This document shows, one piece after another, positions 1-7,910 of a stretch of DNA of 64,000 nt. The notes below the pieces were generated by a model, which was not told the origin of the DNA, ran no database searches, and was given only the letters and a program-made list of their open reading frames with translations. How positions within the stretch are numbered: position 1 is the first letter of the stretch; each line of letters starts with the position of its first letter. This DNA comes from Clostridia bacterium (GTDB taxonomy: Bacteria; Bacillota; Clostridia; Oscillospirales; Acutalibacteraceae): contig JAFSGP010000031.1 of assembly GCA_017440755.1 (NCBI GenBank), positions 1 through 64,000 on the forward strand, given 5' to 3'. A program made the position numbers and the translations under genes.

Positions 1-3
1 GGC

Positions 4-34
4 AAAAAAAGACAGCCGCACGTGAGCGGCTGCC
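4..34 (-). terminator. Rho-independent terminator downstream of galE
   Basis: Read on the minus strand, a 7-bp GC stem (CAGCCGC at 13-19 pairing with GCGGCTG at 26-32) is followed by a run of seven T (complement of positions 4-10). It lies 3' of the minus-strand galE gene, beyond the hairpin cluster at 65-135, and is the natural end of that transcript. Confidence 0.8.
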
Positions 35-64
35 TGAAATGGTAATGCGGTGCCAAACTTCTGT

Positions 65-135
65 GCCCCTTCCAGGGGCTAAGCCTGTAATTGCCCCTTC
101 TAGGGGCTACTCAAACCACCAGTTTACTGGTGGTT
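65..135. repeat. Cluster of three short perfect hairpins (REP-like)
   Basis: Two near-identical hairpins, GCCCCT-TCC-AGGGGC (65-79) and GCCCCT-TCT-AGGGGC (93-107), are followed by a 10-bp perfect hairpin AACCACCAGT-TT-ACTGGTGGTT (114-135). They sit between the galE stop codon and its terminator, so they are in the galE 3' UTR. None has a T-run, so they are not terminators. The arrangement resembles REP/BIME palindromes or the ends of IS200/IS605-type elements; no transposase is present, and that assignment is inference. Confidence 0.6.
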
Positions 136-147
136 ATGATTATCTCA

Positions 148-1164
148 TTATTCAGCGTAGCCCTTGGGATTCTGGGACTGCCAGCGCCAGGAATCGCGGC
201 ACATATCCTCAAGCCCCTTTTCTGCCTTCCAGCCAAGCAGGGAGGCTGCCTTGGAGGGGTCGGAGTAGACGGCGCCCAGGTCACCGGGACGGCGATCCAC
301 AATGACGTAGGGTACGTCCACGCCGTTGGCTTCCTTAAAGGCATTGACCAGATCCAGCACGCTGTAGCCGGTGCCGGTACCCAGATTGACCGCCTCAGCG
401 CCGGTGTGAGCCAGAGCGTAGTCGGTGGCCTTTACGTGACCGCGGGCCAGGTCTACCACGTGAATGAAATCACGCACGCCGGTGCCGTCAGGGGTGTCGT
501 AGTCGTCGCCGAAAATGGACAGACGGGCCAGCTTGCCAATGGCAACCTGCGAGACGTAAGGCATCAGGTTGTTAGGAATGCCGTTGGGGTCTTCGCCGAT
601 GCGACCGCTCTCGTGAGCACCGATGGGGTTAAAGTAGCGCAGCAGCACCACCGACCACTCGGGGTCGGACACGCACAGGTCAGAAAGAATGCCCTCAATC
701 ATAAACTTGGTGCGCCCGTAGGGGTTGGTGCAACCGCCGATCTCCATATCCTCGGTGAGGGGAGAGGGGTTCTTTTCACCATAGACTGTAGCGGAGGAGG
801 AGAAGATCATACGCTTGCAGCCCATCTCCGCCATGACCTGACACAGAACCACCGTACCGTTTACGTTGTTGTCGTAATACTTCAGGGGGATCTGCACGGA
901 TTCGCCAACCGCCTTAAGACCGGCGAAGTGAATAACCGCCTCGATTTTGTTTTCCTTAAAGATGCGACGCAGACCCTCCGCGTCGCGGATATCACACTCG
1001 TAGAAGGGGAAATCCTTACCTGCCAGCTCGCGGGTGCGATTCAGCGCCTCGGGCTTGGAGTTGTAGTAGTTGTCCAGAACCACAATGTCGTAGCCTGCCT
1101 TGATCATCTCAATGCAGGTGTGGCTGCCGATGTAACCGCAGCCGCCGGTGATTAAAATTGCCAT
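148..1164 (-). CDS. galE: UDP-glucose 4-epimerase
   Basis: Interconverts UDP-glucose and UDP-galactose (Leloir pathway, supply of galactosyl donors for envelope glycans); cytoplasmic, NAD-dependent. The protein opens with the Rossmann motif GGCGYIGSHT, and carries SSSATVYG and the YGRTK segment (Tyr and Lys of the short-chain dehydrogenase active site). About 338 residues, normal for GalE. I start at the ATG at 1164 because GGGAGG lies about 8 nt upstream; the upstream in-frame ATG at 1179 itself overlaps that ribosome-binding site. Transcribed divergently from the nucleotidyltransferase gene, which suggests shared sugar-nucleotide metabolism. Confidence 0.95.
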   Translation of the reverse strand: MAILITGGCGYIGSHTCIEMIKAGYDIVVLDNYYNSKPEALNRTRELAGKDFPFYECDIRDAEGLRRIFKENKIEAVIHFAGLKAVGESVQIPLKYYDNNVNGTVVLCQVMAEMGCKRMIFSSSATVYGEKNPSPLTEDMEIGGCTNPYGRTKFMIEGILSDLCVSDPEWSVVLLRYFNPIGAHESGRIGEDPNGIPNNLMPYVSQVAIGKLARLSIFGDDYDTPDGTGVRDFIHVVDLARGHVKATDYALAHTGAEAVNLGTGTGYSVLDLVNAFKEANGVDVPYVIVDRRPGDLGAVYSDPSKAASLLGWKAEKGLEDMCRDSWRWQSQNPKGYAE

Positions 1165-1193
1165 ATCTCTGCCTCCCATTTTTTCTTTACCAC

Positions 1194-1222
1194 ATTATAC
1201 CCCTCTGCATCGTGAAAGACAA
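1194..1222 (-). promoter_or_regulatory. galE promoter
   Basis: On the minus strand TTGTCT (1222-1217), a 17-nt spacer and TATAAT (1199-1194) form a near-consensus sigma-A promoter about 30 nt before the galE start codon. Confidence 0.75.
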
Positions 1223-1231
1223 TAGTAATTT

Positions 1232-1257
1232 GTTGCAAAGAATAGGAAAAATGCAAC
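1232..1257. promoter_or_regulatory. Inverted repeat between divergent promoters, possible operator
   Basis: GTTGCA (1232-1237) and TGCAAC (1252-1257) form a 6-bp inverted repeat with a 14-nt AT-rich centre, placed between the galE promoter and the plus-strand promoter at 1276. The position suits a shared operator, but the repeat is short and no regulator is identified. Confidence 0.35.
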
Positions 1258-1275
1258 ATTTTCACCCTATAAGGG

Positions 1276-1304
1276 TTGTCTTTTTTGCGCTAAAGGAGTA
1301 TAAT
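1276..1304 (+). promoter_or_regulatory. Promoter of the nucleotidyltransferase gene
   Basis: TTGTCT (1276-1281), 17-nt spacer, TATAAT (1299-1304). The -35 hexamer is the same non-consensus TTGTCT used by the divergent galE promoter. Confidence 0.75.
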
Positions 1305-1353
1305 GAAGCAGACAACTGGCCTCAGTGGTCACAATGAAAAAGGAGAGATAGAT

Positions 1354-2265
1354 ATGAAACCCACACTCATCATTATGGCAGCAGGTATGGGCAGCCGTTT
1401 CGGCGGTCTCAAGCAGATTACGCCGGTTGGTCCTGACGGACAGAAAATTATGGACTATTCCGTGTATGATGCGGTGCGTGCCGGCTTTGGCAAGGTGGTG
1501 TTTGTTATCAAGCATGCCTTTGAGGAGGAGTTTAAGGAGAAAATAGGCAACGCGATTGCCGCTCACATTCCTGTTGAGTACGTGTTCCAGGAGCTGGACG
1601 CTCTGCCGGCGGGCTACTCTGTACCCGAGGGTCGCGTTAAGCCTTGGGGTACCGGTCACGCGGTGCTGTGCTGCCGTGACGTGGTTAACGAGCCCTTTGT
1701 GGTACTGAATGCGGACGATTATTACGGCTGTGACTGTTTCGCTCTGTTGGCGGAGTTCTTGGCTCGCCCGCAGGTGGGGGACAAGAAACATATTGCCATG
1801 GCAGGTTACCTGCTGCATAACACCCTGACCGAGAACGGCAGCGTGTCCCGCGGCATCTGCGAGACTGACGAGAGTGGTATGCTGACCGGTTTGACCGAGC
1901 GCACCCAGATTGAAATCATTGACGGCAAGCCGCAGTTCACCGAGGACGGTGGCGAGAGCTGGACCGAGCTGGATCCCAACTGCTATGCGTCTATGAACTG
2001 CTGGGCGTTCCCCGCAGGCTCTCTGGACAGCTTTGAAAAGATGTTCTGTGCTTTTCTGGACGAGCGTGGCGCCGAGATGAAGTCGGAGTTCTATCTGCCC
2101 TTCGCCGTCAACGAGATGGTCGCCACCGGCGAGGCGGACGTGCAGGTTCTGCCCACCAAGGATAAGTGGTACGGTATGACCTATGCCGAGGACCATGAGC
2201 TGGTGCGTAAGGCGCTGGCGGACCTGACCGAGCAGGGCGTATATCCCGCCACGATGTGGAAGTAA
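1354..2265 (+). CDS. Sugar-nucleotide-type nucleotidyltransferase (NTP_transferase family)
   Basis: Predicted to transfer a nucleotidyl group to a sugar phosphate or related acceptor. The N-terminal AAGMGSRFGGLKQ matches the GxGxR...K nucleotide-binding signature of the NTP_transferase/GlmU-like fold, and VLNADDYYG fits the metal-binding Asp region. 303 residues; exact substrate not recognisable. I choose the ATG at 1354 (AAAGGAGAG 8-16 nt upstream); the longer reading frame beginning at 1303 overlaps the -10 box. The neighbouring divergent galE supports a nucleotide-sugar role. Confidence 0.75.
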   Translation: MKPTLIIMAAGMGSRFGGLKQITPVGPDGQKIMDYSVYDAVRAGFGKVVFVIKHAFEEEFKEKIGNAIAAHIPVEYVFQELDALPAGYSVPEGRVKPWGTGHAVLCCRDVVNEPFVVLNADDYYGCDCFALLAEFLARPQVGDKKHIAMAGYLLHNTLTENGSVSRGICETDESGMLTGLTERTQIEIIDGKPQFTEDGGESWTELDPNCYASMNCWAFPAGSLDSFEKMFCAFLDERGAEMKSEFYLPFAVNEMVATGEADVQVLPTKDKWYGMTYAEDHELVRKALADLTEQGVYPATMWK

Positions 2266-2286
2266 TCACCGATAGGAGATAACGGT

Positions 2287-3759
2287 ATGCGTTACATAAC
2301 GCCTGAGGAGGCGGGGGTTTCCTCGTCTGCGATAACCGCTTTTATCCATCTGCTGGAGGAGCATCGCATTCCCACCCACAACCTGATTCTTGCCCGTGGT
2401 GACGCCATCTTTTACGAGGGTTACTGGGCCCCGTTTCATAAGGACTTTGCGCACCGCATGTACTCGGTGTCCAAGAGTCTGGTGGCGTTGGCGGTGGGCT
2501 TTTTGGAACAGGACGGATTGGTGGATTTGGACGAGCGAATCTTCACCTATTTTCCCGAAGAATCCGCCGCCCAGACGGACGCCAATATGGCCGCCCAGAC
2601 GGTGCGAAATATGCTGATGATGAGCACCGCCAAGGACGATGGCTTCTGGTTTGCGGATAAACCCGCCGACCGTGTGCGGTACTATTTTGAGAATCCGCGC
2701 CCCAGCCGTCCCTGCGGGCGGTATTTCCGCTACGACAGTGCCGGCTCCTTTGTGCTGTGTGCGCTGGTAGAGCGGCGCAGCGGAAAGCGGTTTATTGATT
2801 ACCTGCGGGAGAAGCTGTTTGACAAGATTGGTGTGTCGGGTGCTGTTCGTTGCCTGCAGTGCCCCGGCGGTCACTCTTGGGGGGACTCGGCGGTGATCTG
2901 TCCGCCGATGGATATTCTCAAGATTGCCCGTTTTACGATGAACGGTGGCAGCTGGAATGGGGAGCAGATTCTCAACCGCGCCTTTGTGGAGGCGGCGGTG
3001 TCCAAACAGATTGATAACGGCTACCTCAGCGAGAATCAGTATAATACCCAAGGGTACGGTTACCTGATTTGGCGCACCTTTGATAACAGCTATTTCTTTA
3101 ACGGTATGGGCGCACAACTGGCGGTATGCGTGCCGGATAAGGACATTATTATGATGTTCAACGGCGATACCCAGGGCCGTGACCCGGCGGCGCGCTCCAT
3201 TTTGATGGACGGCTTTTTCCGCTTAATTGCCCGTCCGGCGGCGGAGGGCTGCTTGCCTGCCGATACGGCGGCCGCCGAAGAGCTGGCGGCGCTTACCGCC
3301 TCTCTCAAGCTGGTCGCCACGACGGGCGAAAAAACCTCGTCCATGGCGGACAGGGTGAACGGCGTTACCTACACGATGGGGGAGAACCCGATGGGCATCA
3401 CCCGTATGCGGTTTTCCTTCACCGAGGATGGCGGCATCTGGCACTATACCAACGCACAAGGGGATAAACAGCTCGCTTTTGCGATGTGCAAGAACGCCTT
3501 TGGTGAATTCCCGCAGGACGGGTATGCGGACGAGATTGGCACCGTGAGCGGCAACCGCCGCTATGCCTGTGCCGCTTCTGCGGCGTGGGTGGAGCCCAAC
3601 AAGCTGAATCTGCAGGTGCAGATCATCGATACGTATTTCGGTAATATGCACGCGGTTTTTTCTTTTGGCGAGAATGACTGCTGTGTGGTTATGAATAAGG
3701 CGGCAGAGGATTTTCTGGACGAGTACGTGGGCGAGGCCTACGGCACCGCCGACGCATAA
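2287..3759 (+). CDS. Serine hydrolase, class C beta-lactamase/esterase family
   Basis: Member of the penicillin-binding-protein-like serine hydrolase family; real substrates are usually esters or peptides, so antibiotic resistance should not be assumed. The nucleophile motif SxxK is S60-V-S-K63, followed by the Y149-D-S motif expected about 90 residues later. No signal peptide is visible, so probably cytoplasmic. The catalytic domain occupies about residues 1-320, and a C-terminal beta-rich region of about 150 residues follows. 490 residues. RBS AGGAGA precedes the ATG. It lies 21 nt after the nucleotidyltransferase and 14 nt before hpt, so likely one operon. Confidence 0.8.
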   Translation: MRYITPEEAGVSSSAITAFIHLLEEHRIPTHNLILARGDAIFYEGYWAPFHKDFAHRMYSVSKSLVALAVGFLEQDGLVDLDERIFTYFPEESAAQTDANMAAQTVRNMLMMSTAKDDGFWFADKPADRVRYYFENPRPSRPCGRYFRYDSAGSFVLCALVERRSGKRFIDYLREKLFDKIGVSGAVRCLQCPGGHSWGDSAVICPPMDILKIARFTMNGGSWNGEQILNRAFVEAAVSKQIDNGYLSENQYNTQGYGYLIWRTFDNSYFFNGMGAQLAVCVPDKDIIMMFNGDTQGRDPAARSILMDGFFRLIARPAAEGCLPADTAAAEELAALTASLKLVATTGEKTSSMADRVNGVTYTMGENPMGITRMRFSFTEDGGIWHYTNAQGDKQLAFAMCKNAFGEFPQDGYADEIGTVSGNRRYACAASAAWVEPNKLNLQVQIIDTYFGNMHAVFSFGENDCCVVMNKAAEDFLDEYVGEAYGTADA

Positions 3760-3773
3760 AGGAGAGAAAGACT

Positions 3774-4322
3774 ATGCATAAGGACTTATCGCGCATTCTG
3801 CTGTCGGAGCAGGAATTGGACGAGACCATCACCCGCATTGCCGCCGAGCTGGATCGGGATTATGCGGGTGAGGAGCATCGGCTGGTGCTGGTGTGTATCC
3901 TCAAGGGCTCTGTGGTGTTTATGGGCGAACTGATGAAAAAGATTACCATTCCCGTGGAGATTGACTTTATGCGGGTTTCCTCCTATGGCAACGGCACCGA
4001 GACCACAGGTCATATCAACATTATACTCGACCTGTTGCGCAAGGATCTGGATAAAAGCGATATTCTCATTGTGGAGGACATCATCGACAGCGGCCGCACC
4101 TTGGCGCACTTGAGTCAGTACCTGACGTTAAAGGGCGCACGCAGCGTGCGCACCTGCACGTTGCTGGATAAGCCCTCCCGCCGCGAGGTGGACTTCACTG
4201 CCGACTACGTGGGCAAGGTGATTCCCGACGAGTTCGTGGTGGGCTACGGTCTGGACTATGATGAAAAGTATCGCGCCTTGCCTTATGTGGGTATCCTCAA
4301 GCCGGAAATCTACTCAAACTAA
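3774..4322 (+). CDS. hpt: Hypoxanthine phosphoribosyltransferase
   Basis: Purine salvage: hypoxanthine or guanine plus PRPP to IMP or GMP. The PRPP-binding loop is VEDIIDSGRT and the N-terminal half holds LKGSVVFMGEL; 182 residues, standard for bacterial HPRT. RBS AAGGAGAG is 6-8 nt before the ATG. Last gene of the 1354-4322 run, ending at a strong shared terminator. Confidence 0.95.
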   Translation: MHKDLSRILLSEQELDETITRIAAELDRDYAGEEHRLVLVCILKGSVVFMGELMKKITIPVEIDFMRVSSYGNGTETTGHINIILDLLRKDLDKSDILIVEDIIDSGRTLAHLSQYLTLKGARSVRTCTLLDKPSRREVDFTADYVGKVIPDEFVVGYGLDYDEKYRALPYVGILKPEIYSN

Positions 4323-4323
4323 C

Positions 4324-4361
4324 AAAAAACGGTGTTGCCATTCGGCAACACCGTTTTTTTC
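4324..4361. terminator. Bidirectional terminator between hpt and the ABC transporter
   Basis: ACGGTGTTGCC (4329-4339), loop ATTC, GGCAACACCGT (4344-4354), flanked by A6 on the left and T7 on the right, so it can stop both convergent transcripts. Confidence 0.9.
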
Positions 4362-4363
4362 TA

Positions 4364-5116
4364 TTACAATACTTTGCTTAAGAACTCTTTCAGACGGGGG
4401 CACTGGGGACGCTCGAACACGTCCTCGGGAGTACCCTGTTCCATGATTTTGCCGCCGTCCATAAAGAACACGCGGGAGGCAACCTCACGGGCAAATCCCA
4501 TCTCGTGGGTGACGATAACCATGGTCATACCTTCCTCGGCCAGCTGCTTGATGAGGTCCAGCACCTCGCCGACCATCTCGGGGTCCAGAGCGGAGGTGGG
4601 CTCGTCGAACAGAATGACCTTGGGGTTCATCGCCAGCGCACGGACGATAGCCACGCGCTGCTTCTGACCGCCGGAGAGGGTAGAGGGGTACTTGTCTGCC
4701 CAGTCGTCTAAGCCGATGCGCTGCAGAAGCTTGTGGGCGTTTGCCTCGATATCCGCCTTGATTTGGGCGCGCTTTTCGCGGTCGCGGACACCCTTGAGCC
4801 CAATATGCAGAGGCGCCAAGGTGATATTCTGCAGCACCGTCTTGTTATTAAAGAGGTTAAACTGCTGGAATACCATACCCATACGCTGACGGTGGTAGTT
4901 GATGTCGACCTTCATATCGGTGAGGTCCACACCCTCGAACATAATCGAGCCGGAGGTAGGGTCCTCCATGCAGTTGAGACAGCGCAGGAAGGTGCTCTTG
5001 CCGCTGCCGGAGGGACCGATGATGACGATGCGCTCGCCCTCGTGAATGGTTTCGCTGATTTCGTCCAGTACGGTCAGGTTGCCGTAGCGTTTTGTCAGAT
5101 TAATTGCTTCTATCAC
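4364..5116 (-). CDS. Polar amino acid ABC transporter, ATP-binding protein
   Basis: GlnQ/ArtP-type ATPase energising uptake of an amino acid. Walker A GPSGSGKS, signature LSGGQKQR, Walker [15 protein letters not shown] and the H-loop VTHEMGF are all present. 250 residues. The start overlaps the end of the permease gene by 17 nt, so the two are translationally coupled. Third gene of the binding protein-permease-ATPase operon. Confidence 0.95.
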   Translation of the reverse strand: MIEAINLTKRYGNLTVLDEISETIHEGERIVIIGPSGSGKSTFLRCLNCMEDPTSGSIMFEGVDLTDMKVDINYHRQRMGMVFQQFNLFNNKTVLQNITLAPLHIGLKGVRDREKRAQIKADIEANAHKLLQRIGLDDWADKYPSTLSGGQKQRVAIVRALAMNPKVILFDEPTSALDPEMVGEVLDLIKQLAEEGMTMVIVTHEMGFAREVASRVFFMDGGKIMEQGTPEDVFERPQCPRLKEFLSKVL

Positions 5117-5810
5117 TTTTACGCAGGCTCCTTTCCATACATTTAATACCTAAGGTGATGAGCGCCACCAGCACAATGTAGATGAGCGCCATAAACAGAT
5201 AGGGCATCAGATATTCGTAGGTCTTGTTACCAATCTCGTTGAAGGTCTTGTACAGGTCAATGGCCGCTACGAAGCTGACCACGGAGGTATCCTTGACCAA
5301 AGCGATAAGCTCGTTACCCAAGGTGGGGAGGATATGCTTGACCGCCTGAGGAACCACGATTTTCATCATGGTGGTGCCATAGCTCAAGCCTACTGCACGC
5401 CCCGCCTCCATCTGTCCGGGATCCACCGACAGAATGCCGCCGCGCATAATCTCGGATACGTAGGCACCGGAGTTGAGTCCGAAAACCAAAATACAGGTGT
5501 TCAGCGAACCGATGTTAATACCGCACAGGGGGAATAACACGTAGTAGGCGAGCAGCAGCTGCACCACAATGGGGGTACCGCGGAAAAAGCCTACGTACAC
5601 ACCGCAAATCTTATCTAAGATGCGGGGGAGAAGCTTGTACTTCGGCATCACCTTGACAGAGGCGATGAGGGTGCCGATCACGATACCCATCAGCAGACCG
5701 ATGAAGGCGATGAGCAGGGTGTTGACCAAGCCTTCGCCCAATACCCGCTGCCAGGCGCCGCCGGTGCCGAACTTTTCCCAGAAAACTAACCATTTGTTGA
5801 CAATATCCAT
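5100..5810 (-). CDS. Polar amino acid ABC transporter, permease
   Basis: HisM/GlnP-family inner-membrane subunit (236 residues) with about five membrane segments. The characteristic amino-acid permease region runs from [14 protein letters not shown] to [22 protein letters not shown], containing the EAA-loop Gly that contacts the ATPase. Start ATG at 5810 preceded by AAAGGA. It would function as a homodimer with the ATPase at 4364-5116. Confidence 0.93.
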   Translation of the reverse strand: MDIVNKWLVFWEKFGTGGAWQRVLGEGLVNTLLIAFIGLLMGIVIGTLIASVKVMPKYKLLPRILDKICGVYVGFFRGTPIVVQLLLAYYVLFPLCGINIGSLNTCILVFGLNSGAYVSEIMRGGILSVDPGQMEAGRAVGLSYGTTMMKIVVPQAVKHILPTLGNELIALVKDTSVVSFVAAIDLYKTFNEIGNKTYEYLMPYLFMALIYIVLVALITLGIKCMERSLRKSDRSN

Positions 5811-5828
5811 AATGAGGTCCTTTCACAG

Positions 5829-5867
5829 CAGAAGCCTCGCCGCTTAAAGAAAGCGGCGAGGTTTCTG
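5829..5867 (-). promoter_or_regulatory. Intercistronic hairpin between binding protein and permease
   Basis: GAAGCCTCGCCGC (5831-5843) pairs with GCGGCGAGGTTTC (5853-5865), a 13-bp stem with one wobble. On the minus strand no U-run follows, so it looks like an mRNA-stabilising or partial attenuation element. Such hairpins commonly keep the binding protein more abundant than the membrane parts of ABC importers. Confidence 0.65.
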
Positions 5868-5889
5868 TAAGTTACCTGTAGGTGATCGA

Positions 5890-6735
5890 TTAGCCGTTAA
5901 CAGCCTTAGCAATGGCGTTGGCGGGAGCGTTGTCCACGATGACGTAGTCAATCTCGCCGTTGATCATAGCGGTGACAGCCAGAGCGGCATAGTCATACTC
6001 CATCTTGGTGGCGGTCAGACCGGCGAAGCCGTAGCCGTCGGGATCGTCGCTGTCACCCTCGATGTAGATGGCTCCGGTGGTGCCCTTCTGGCAGCCGGCT
6101 TTGCCGTTGAGCGCATTCAGAGCGGCCACGATGTCGTCAGCGCTCTTGCAGGCGTCAAAAGCGGTGCTGTCAGCGGGAACCATTACCACCTGGTTGGCGC
6201 TGTAGTAGGAATCGCTGAAGGTGACGATCTCCTCACGAGCGGGGGTGATGGTCAGACCAGCCATACCAATGTCGCAGATGCCCTGCTGTACGGAGGTAAC
6301 AACCGCGTCAAACTGCATATCCTTGATAACCAGCTCTTTGTTCAGGTACTCGGCCAGACCGGCGGCGATCTCCAGATCGATACCGCTGTACTTGCCGGCG
6401 TCCACCATTTCGAAGGGCTCAAAGCCGGTGGAGGTAGCTACGACAAGCTGATCCTTGGAGGAATCCTCAGCCGCAGACTCGATGGCGGCGGGGGTACCAT
6501 CGCCGAAGTACTTGTCGCAGATGGCATCGAAGGTGCCGTCGCCCTTGATCTTAGCCAGGTACTCGTTGACCTTGCCCAGCAGCTCGGTGTCCTCCTGGTT
6601 TACGCAGAAAGCGTAAGCCTCCTCGGACAGAGCGATGTCGATGACCTTTACCTTAGCGGCGCCGGTGGTAGCACAGGAGCAGCACAGCACAGCCAGCATA
6701 GCGATAACGGCCACAATGGAAAGAATCTTTTTCAT
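5890..6735 (-). CDS. Amino acid ABC transporter substrate-binding lipoprotein, apparently circularly permuted
   Basis: Extracellular receptor (SBP_bac_3 family) for the importer encoded downstream. Start is the ATG at 6735 with GAGGAG upstream. Residues 1-21 form a lipoprotein signal (hydrophobic run ending CCSC, probable acylated Cys21). The order of parts is unusual. Residues about 29-80 (IDIALSEEAYAF through DGTFDAICDKYFG) match what is normally the C-terminal end of this family. Residues about 95-281 (LVVATSTGFEPFE, SGIDLEIAAGLA, MAGLTITPARE, YVIVDNAPANAI) match the normal N-terminal and middle parts, and the protein stops where the usual tail would begin. A 14-residue linker joins the two pieces. 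The frame is continuous. Family assignment is firm; permutation is my inference from motif order. Confidence 0.9.
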   Translation of the reverse strand: MKKILSIVAVIAMLAVLCCSCATTGAAKVKVIDIALSEEAYAFCVNQEDTELLGKVNEYLAKIKGDGTFDAICDKYFGDGTPAAIESAAEDSSKDQLVVATSTGFEPFEMVDAGKYSGIDLEIAAGLAEYLNKELVIKDMQFDAVVTSVQQGICDIGMAGLTITPAREEIVTFSDSYYSANQVVMVPADSTAFDACKSADDIVAALNALNGKAGCQKGTTGAIYIEGDSDDPDGYGFAGLTATKMEYDYAALAVTAMINGEIDYVIVDNAPANAIAKAVNG

Positions 6736-6792
6736 AACAGTTCTCCTCTTTCTAAAAAAATCGTTTTTGCCCAATGAATGGGAACGAAACAC

Positions 6793-6821
6793 AGTATACA
6801 CGCAAATTTGCATATTGTCAA
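6793..6821 (-). promoter_or_regulatory. Promoter of the ABC importer operon with palindromic spacer
   Basis: TTGACA (6821-6816), 17-nt spacer, TATACT (6798-6793) on the minus strand. The spacer contains the perfect 10-bp palindrome GCAAATTTGC (6802-6811), well placed for a repressor to block RNA polymerase. Confidence 0.75.
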
Positions 6822-7001
6822 CACGTTTTTGCATAAAAATTCCCAAAAACAGGCTGTTTTTCTTTTTTTAATGTGTTTTTATCGTAAAAATATCGTCACA
6901 AAGTGTATATATACACAAATTTTGCATAAAACCACGGACATACAGGACAAAGCAGATGGCAAACAGAGCGGAAAAAGTTGCCTGATTTTTACGATTTACT
7001 C
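6822..7001. other. AT-rich intergenic stretch between divergent promoters
   Basis: Between the importer promoter and the rpsF promoter I see no gene. The segment is AT-rich, with T-runs near 6858-6868 and a partial echo of the GCAAATTTGC palindrome around 6917-6925, but no convincing RNA gene or binding site. Confidence 0.5.
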
Positions 7002-7030
7002 TTGACTAATGTATAAAAGTCTGTTATAAT
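7002..7030 (+). promoter_or_regulatory. rpsF-ssb-rpsR promoter
   Basis: TTGACT (7002-7007), 17-nt spacer, TATAAT (7025-7030): a strong sigma-A promoter leaving a leader of about 70 nt before rpsF. Confidence 0.85.
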
Positions 7031-7063
7031 GTCACAGTTCATGAAATGTGGACAAATCCTTGC

Positions 7064-7083
7064 CTCATCTCAAGGGTGAGGCC
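7064..7083 (+). promoter_or_regulatory. Leader hairpin ahead of rpsF, candidate S6:S18 autoregulatory site
   Basis: GCCTCA and TGAGGC pair across a short loop (about 7065-7082) just before the Shine-Dalgarno AAGGAGGTG (7094-7102). In several phyla the rpsF leader binds the S6:S18 complex for feedback control. The position fits, but I could not verify the conserved CCG-containing bulge, so this is a candidate only. Confidence 0.35.
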
Positions 7084-7108
7084 ATCAGACCATAAGGAGG
7101 TGCAATCT

Positions 7109-7408
7109 ATGCCCACAATCAAAGCATCCTACGAGGCCGTTTTCATCTTCTCCCTGGCTCAGGGTGAGGAGAGCGTCAATGCACTGAAGGAGAAGTTCAG
7201 CGCCCTGATCGCTCAGAATGCTGAAATCGGCGAGACCGACGAGTGGGGCAAGCGCAAGCTGGCCTACCTCATCAACGACGAGGCGGAGGGCTACTACGTC
7301 CTGTACAACTTCGTCAGCGGTCCCGAGTTCCCTGCGGAGCTGGAGCGTGTCAGCGGTATTACCGACGGCGTGCTGCGTTCGATGGTTATCCGCAAGGAAG
7401 AGAACTAA
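7109..7408 (+). CDS. rpsF: 30S ribosomal protein S6
   Basis: Small-subunit platform protein that binds 16S rRNA together with S18. 99 residues; contains the family segments YEAVFIFS and the LAYLINDEAEGYYVLYNF region. The ATG at 7109 follows AAGGAGGTG by 6 nt; the frame extends upstream but has no ribosome site there. First gene of the conserved rpsF-ssb-rpsR operon. Confidence 0.97.
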   Translation: MPTIKASYEAVFIFSLAQGEESVNALKEKFSALIAQNAEIGETDEWGKRKLAYLINDEAEGYYVLYNFVSGPEFPAELERVSGITDGVLRSMVIRKEEN

Positions 7409-7421
7409 GGAGGAGTAAACC

Positions 7422-7868
7422 GTGAACAGTATCTGTTTGATGGGTCGTTTGACCGGAGATCCCGAGCTCAAGACCACCCAGAACGGCTTCTCCGTGACCA
7501 GCTTCAGCGTGGCTGTTGACCGTGCGTTCCGTGGCAAGGACCAGGAGCGTCAGACGGATTTCATCAACTGCGTGGCTTGGCGCGGTACCGCCGAGTTTAT
7601 CTCCCGCTACTTCCGTAAGGGACAGCGTATTGCCCTGCAGGGCTCTCTGCAGTCCCGCCGCTACACGGCCAACGATGGCAGCCAGCGTACTGCCTACGAG
7701 GTCGTGGTCGACAATGCATTCTTCTGTGAGGCCAAGGGCGGTAACGCCGGCGGCGCTCCCAGCTACGATTCCCAGATTCCTCAGCCCGTGGAGGCACGGC
7801 CTGCCTTCTCCACCGCCAATGCGGGGGACTTTGAGGAGATCCTCACCGATGAGGACCTGCCCTTCTGA
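7422..7868 (+). CDS. ssb: Single-stranded DNA-binding protein
   Basis: OB-fold protein (about residues 1-105, NSICLMGRLTGDPELK and FINCVAWRGTAEFI) with a disordered acidic tail ending EDLPF, the tip that docks replication and repair partners. 148 residues. Begins with GTG at 7422, 6-8 nt after AGGAGGAG. Lies between the two ribosomal protein genes, as in most Bacillota. Confidence 0.97.
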   Translation: MNSICLMGRLTGDPELKTTQNGFSVTSFSVAVDRAFRGKDQERQTDFINCVAWRGTAEFISRYFRKGQRIALQGSLQSRRYTANDGSQRTAYEVVVDNAFFCEAKGGNAGGAPSYDSQIPQPVEARPAFSTANAGDFEEILTDEDLPF

Positions 7869-7910
7869 GATTTGGAATCGGCTGAAAATTGAGAAAAGGA
7901 GGCCTTCGTA

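Noticed and set aside
91-1155. 354-residue frame opposite galE
   Set aside because: galE has full motifs, promoter and terminator; the opposite frame has none.
2287-3759. Antibiotic-resistance beta-lactamase
   Set aside because: It has the serine hydrolase SxxK and Tyr motifs, but no signal peptide and a long extra C-terminal domain; esterase/peptidase-type relatives are more likely.
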